NCBI GenBank assembly: GCA_035319145.1
Contig: DATHDH010000273.1
Coordinates: 1-14,120 of the forward strand
DNA from: JAAYUK01 sp035319145
Lineage (GTDB): Bacteria > Nitrospirota > Thermodesulfovibrionia > Thermodesulfovibrionales > Dissulfurispiraceae
DNA: 14,120 nucleotides
Reading direction: 5' to 3'
Shown here: in pieces, positions 12,858 through 14,120 of the stretch
How the letters are laid out: the number at the start of each line of letters is the position of its first letter
Numbering within the stretch: position 1 is the first letter of the stretch
The notes under the pieces: generated by a model
Seen by the model: the letters and a program-made list of their open reading frames with translations, nothing else
Told to the model about the DNA's origin: nothing
The model's database searches: none
Program-made: the position numbers and the translations under genes

Positions 12858-13912
12858 TGAAACGCAGGCTGACGCGACAGGTCAAGGTTGGTCCGGCAGC
12901 AGTTGGGGGATGCGCACCCATCGTGGTCCAGAGCATGACCAAAACGGACACGCGCAACGTCGCAACGACGATTGCCCAGATTAAATCGCTCGAAAATGCC
13001 GGGTGCGAAATAATTCGCCTAGCCGTGCCGGATGAAGAGGCCGCGCGCGCACTTGGTTCCATCCGGAGCGAGGTCGGCATCCCGATGATAGCCGACATCC
13101 ATTTTGACTACCGGCTGGCACTTGAAGCCATACGGCAGGGCATCGACGGCTTGCGGCTGAATCCGGGCAACATTGGGGCGGAATGGAAGGTGCGGGAGGT
13201 TGTTGCGGCGGCGAAAGACAGGGGCATTCCCATCCGCATCGGCGTTAACGCAGGCTCTCTCGAAAAAGACCTTTTGGGGGAATACGGCCATCCGACACCG
13301 GAAGCAATTGTCGAGAGCGCGGAGGGACATATACGTATTCTCGAAGGTCTCGATTTTCGCGATATCAAGGTGTCCTTGAAGGCATCAAATGTCATGATGA
13401 CGGTTGAGGCATACCGGCTCTTTTCTTCACGCCACGACTACCCATTGCATATCGGCATCACTGAAACCGGCCCGATGTTTCCGGGGGCAGTGAAGAGTGC
13501 CGTGGGGCTCGGAATCCTGTTGGCCGAAGGCATAGGCGATACCATGCGCGTTTCGCTGACGGCGCCTCCGGAAGACGAGGTGCGTACCGCTTATGAAATC
13601 CTTCGCGCTGTCGGTCTGCGCAAACGCGGCGCGGAGATTATTTCATGCCCGACCTGCGGTCGTTGTCAGGTAGATTTGCGTCCTGTTGCCGAAGAGGTCG
13701 CGCAGGTTCTCCGGTCGGTCGACAGACCGATCACCGTTGCTGTCATGGGATGTGCTGTGAACGGACCGGGTGAGGCGCGCGATGCCGATTTCGGTCTTGC
13801 GGGAGGAATCGGGACCGCTCTTCTCTTCAGAAAGGGCGAGGTGGTGAAGCGGGTTCCCGAAGAGCAGATGCTCGAAGCTTTACTAGAGCTTATTCAGGAA
13901 GAACAGTCCTGA
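12854..13912 (+). CDS. ispG: 4-Hydroxy-3-methylbut-2-enyl diphosphate synthase
   Basis: [4Fe-4S] enzyme of the MEP isoprenoid pathway (also GcpE) that reduces MEcPP to HMBPP; cytoplasmic. 352 residues, the usual short bacterial form. Seen: VQSMTKTDTRNVATTIAQI (25-43), IADIHFDYRLAL (79-90), LNPGNIG (102-108), and the cluster ligands Cys265 and Cys268 in SCPTCGRCQ, with Cys300 and Glu307 in MGCAVNGPGEA. These equal Cys270, Cys273, Cys305 and Glu312 of E. coli with a constant offset of five. The start overlaps the mltG stop (ATGA), with a second in-frame ATG at 12857. The pairing of mltG and ispG links cell-wall work with undecaprenyl precursor supply only loosely; the operon may be incidental. 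The 93 bases that follow hold an AT-rich stretch (13980-13991) but no clear terminator. Confidence 0.97.
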   Translation: MMKRRLTRQVKVGPAAVGGCAPIVVQSMTKTDTRNVATTIAQIKSLENAGCEIIRLAVPDEEAARALGSIRSEVGIPMIADIHFDYRLALEAIRQGIDGLRLNPGNIGAEWKVREVVAAAKDRGIPIRIGVNAGSLEKDLLGEYGHPTPEAIVESAEGHIRILEGLDFRDIKVSLKASNVMMTVEAYRLFSSRHDYPLHIGITETGPMFPGAVKSAVGLGILLAEGIGDTMRVSLTAPPEDEVRTAYEILRAVGLRKRGAEIISCPTCGRCQVDLRPVAEEVAQVLRSVDRPITVAVMGCAVNGPGEARDADFGLAGGIGTALLFRKGEVVKRVPEEQMLEALLELIQEEQS

Positions 13913-14005
13913 CGTCTGCATGCGGATTGTTTTCCCTGCCTCGTTTGATACCGGACATCCTATATCGGCGTCGCTCGGATATTTTATATATGTAGGGGTG
14001 TTTCC

Positions 14006-14120
14006 ATGCTGACGCTCGACGGCATTCGGGACATTCAGGTTTACCAGAACAAGACCGGTTATCGGTTTTCCGTCGACGCGCTTTTGCTGGCGTCATTCGT
14101 CAATCTTCCCCGCGTGCAGC
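14006..14120 (+). CDS. tRNA1(Val) adenine-N6 methyltransferase family, 5' part
   Basis: The first 38 codons of a gene cut by the window end. The peptide TLDGIRDIQVYQNKTGYRFS (residues 3-22), followed by VDALLLASFV (23-32), matches the N-terminus typical of the TrmN6/YfiC family (COG4123), SAM-dependent methyltransferases that modify A37 of tRNA1(Val) in E. coli. The SAM-binding and NPPY motifs lie beyond the window, so the call rests on this short segment. The ATG at 14006 follows TAGGGGTG (13992-13999). It is separated from ispG by 93 bases. A related N6-adenine methyltransferase with another substrate cannot be excluded. Confidence 0.7.
   Translation, partial: MLTLDGIRDIQVYQNKTGYRFSVDALLLASFVNLPRVQ

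Overview
The window is an ordinary chromosomal segment of a free-living bacterium, densely packed with housekeeping genes. Heme made through the C5 route (HemL), the MEP isoprenoid pathway (IspG), a complete CIRCE operator on groESL, a GroEL ending in a GGM-rich tail with a final Tyr, and a bacteriohemerythrin together fit an anaerobic or microaerophilic Gram-negative lineage such as Nitrospirota or Desulfobacterota. This placement is inference; no taxonomic marker in the window decides it. There are no tRNA or rRNA genes, CRISPR arrays, insertion sequences, phage genes or attachment sites.

Layout. (1) 47-1323: nth (DNA repair) converges with maf on the minus strand. (2) 1415-4876: a tight six-gene plus-strand cluster: a GAF protein with a degenerate GGDEF domain, hemL, an AtpZ-like and an AtpI-like membrane protein, a 42-residue two-helix membrane protein, and a bacteriohemerythrin. 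Neighbours overlap or lie within 15 bases. (3) 4906-5433: a minus-strand exported nuclease of the staphylococcal nuclease family. (4) 5468-7112: aroK-aroB of the shikimate pathway. (5) 7195-8809: a DUF47/PhoU-like regulator overlapping a Pit-type phosphate permease, followed at 8877-9533 by a rhomboid protease. (6) 9581-11732: groESL with promoter, CIRCE operator, an additional upstream palindrome and a strong hairpin terminator. (7) 11787-13912: mltG overlapping ispG. (8) 14006 to the window end: the first 38 codons of a tRNA1(Val)-type adenine-N6 methyltransferase.

How the genes work together. The recognisable functional pairs are aroK/aroB (consecutive branches feeding the shikimate pathway), DUF47/Pit (phosphate uptake) and groES/groEL (protein folding, heat-regulated by HrcA). 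The most unusual segment is 1415-4876. There, heme precursor synthesis is translationally linked to a GAF sensor-like protein. Downstream, the AtpZ/AtpI pair that normally precedes atpB is followed instead by a tiny membrane protein and an O2-binding hemerythrin.

Points worth attention: a histidine in place of the second Fe-S cysteine of endonuclease III; two minus-strand genes (maf and the nuclease) with a -10 hexamer exactly 5 bases before an ATG and no Shine-Dalgarno sequence, predicting leaderless mRNAs; a GroES lacking the roof hairpin; and a 30-base palindrome upstream of the CIRCE-controlled promoter. I saw no clear new defence or mobile system.
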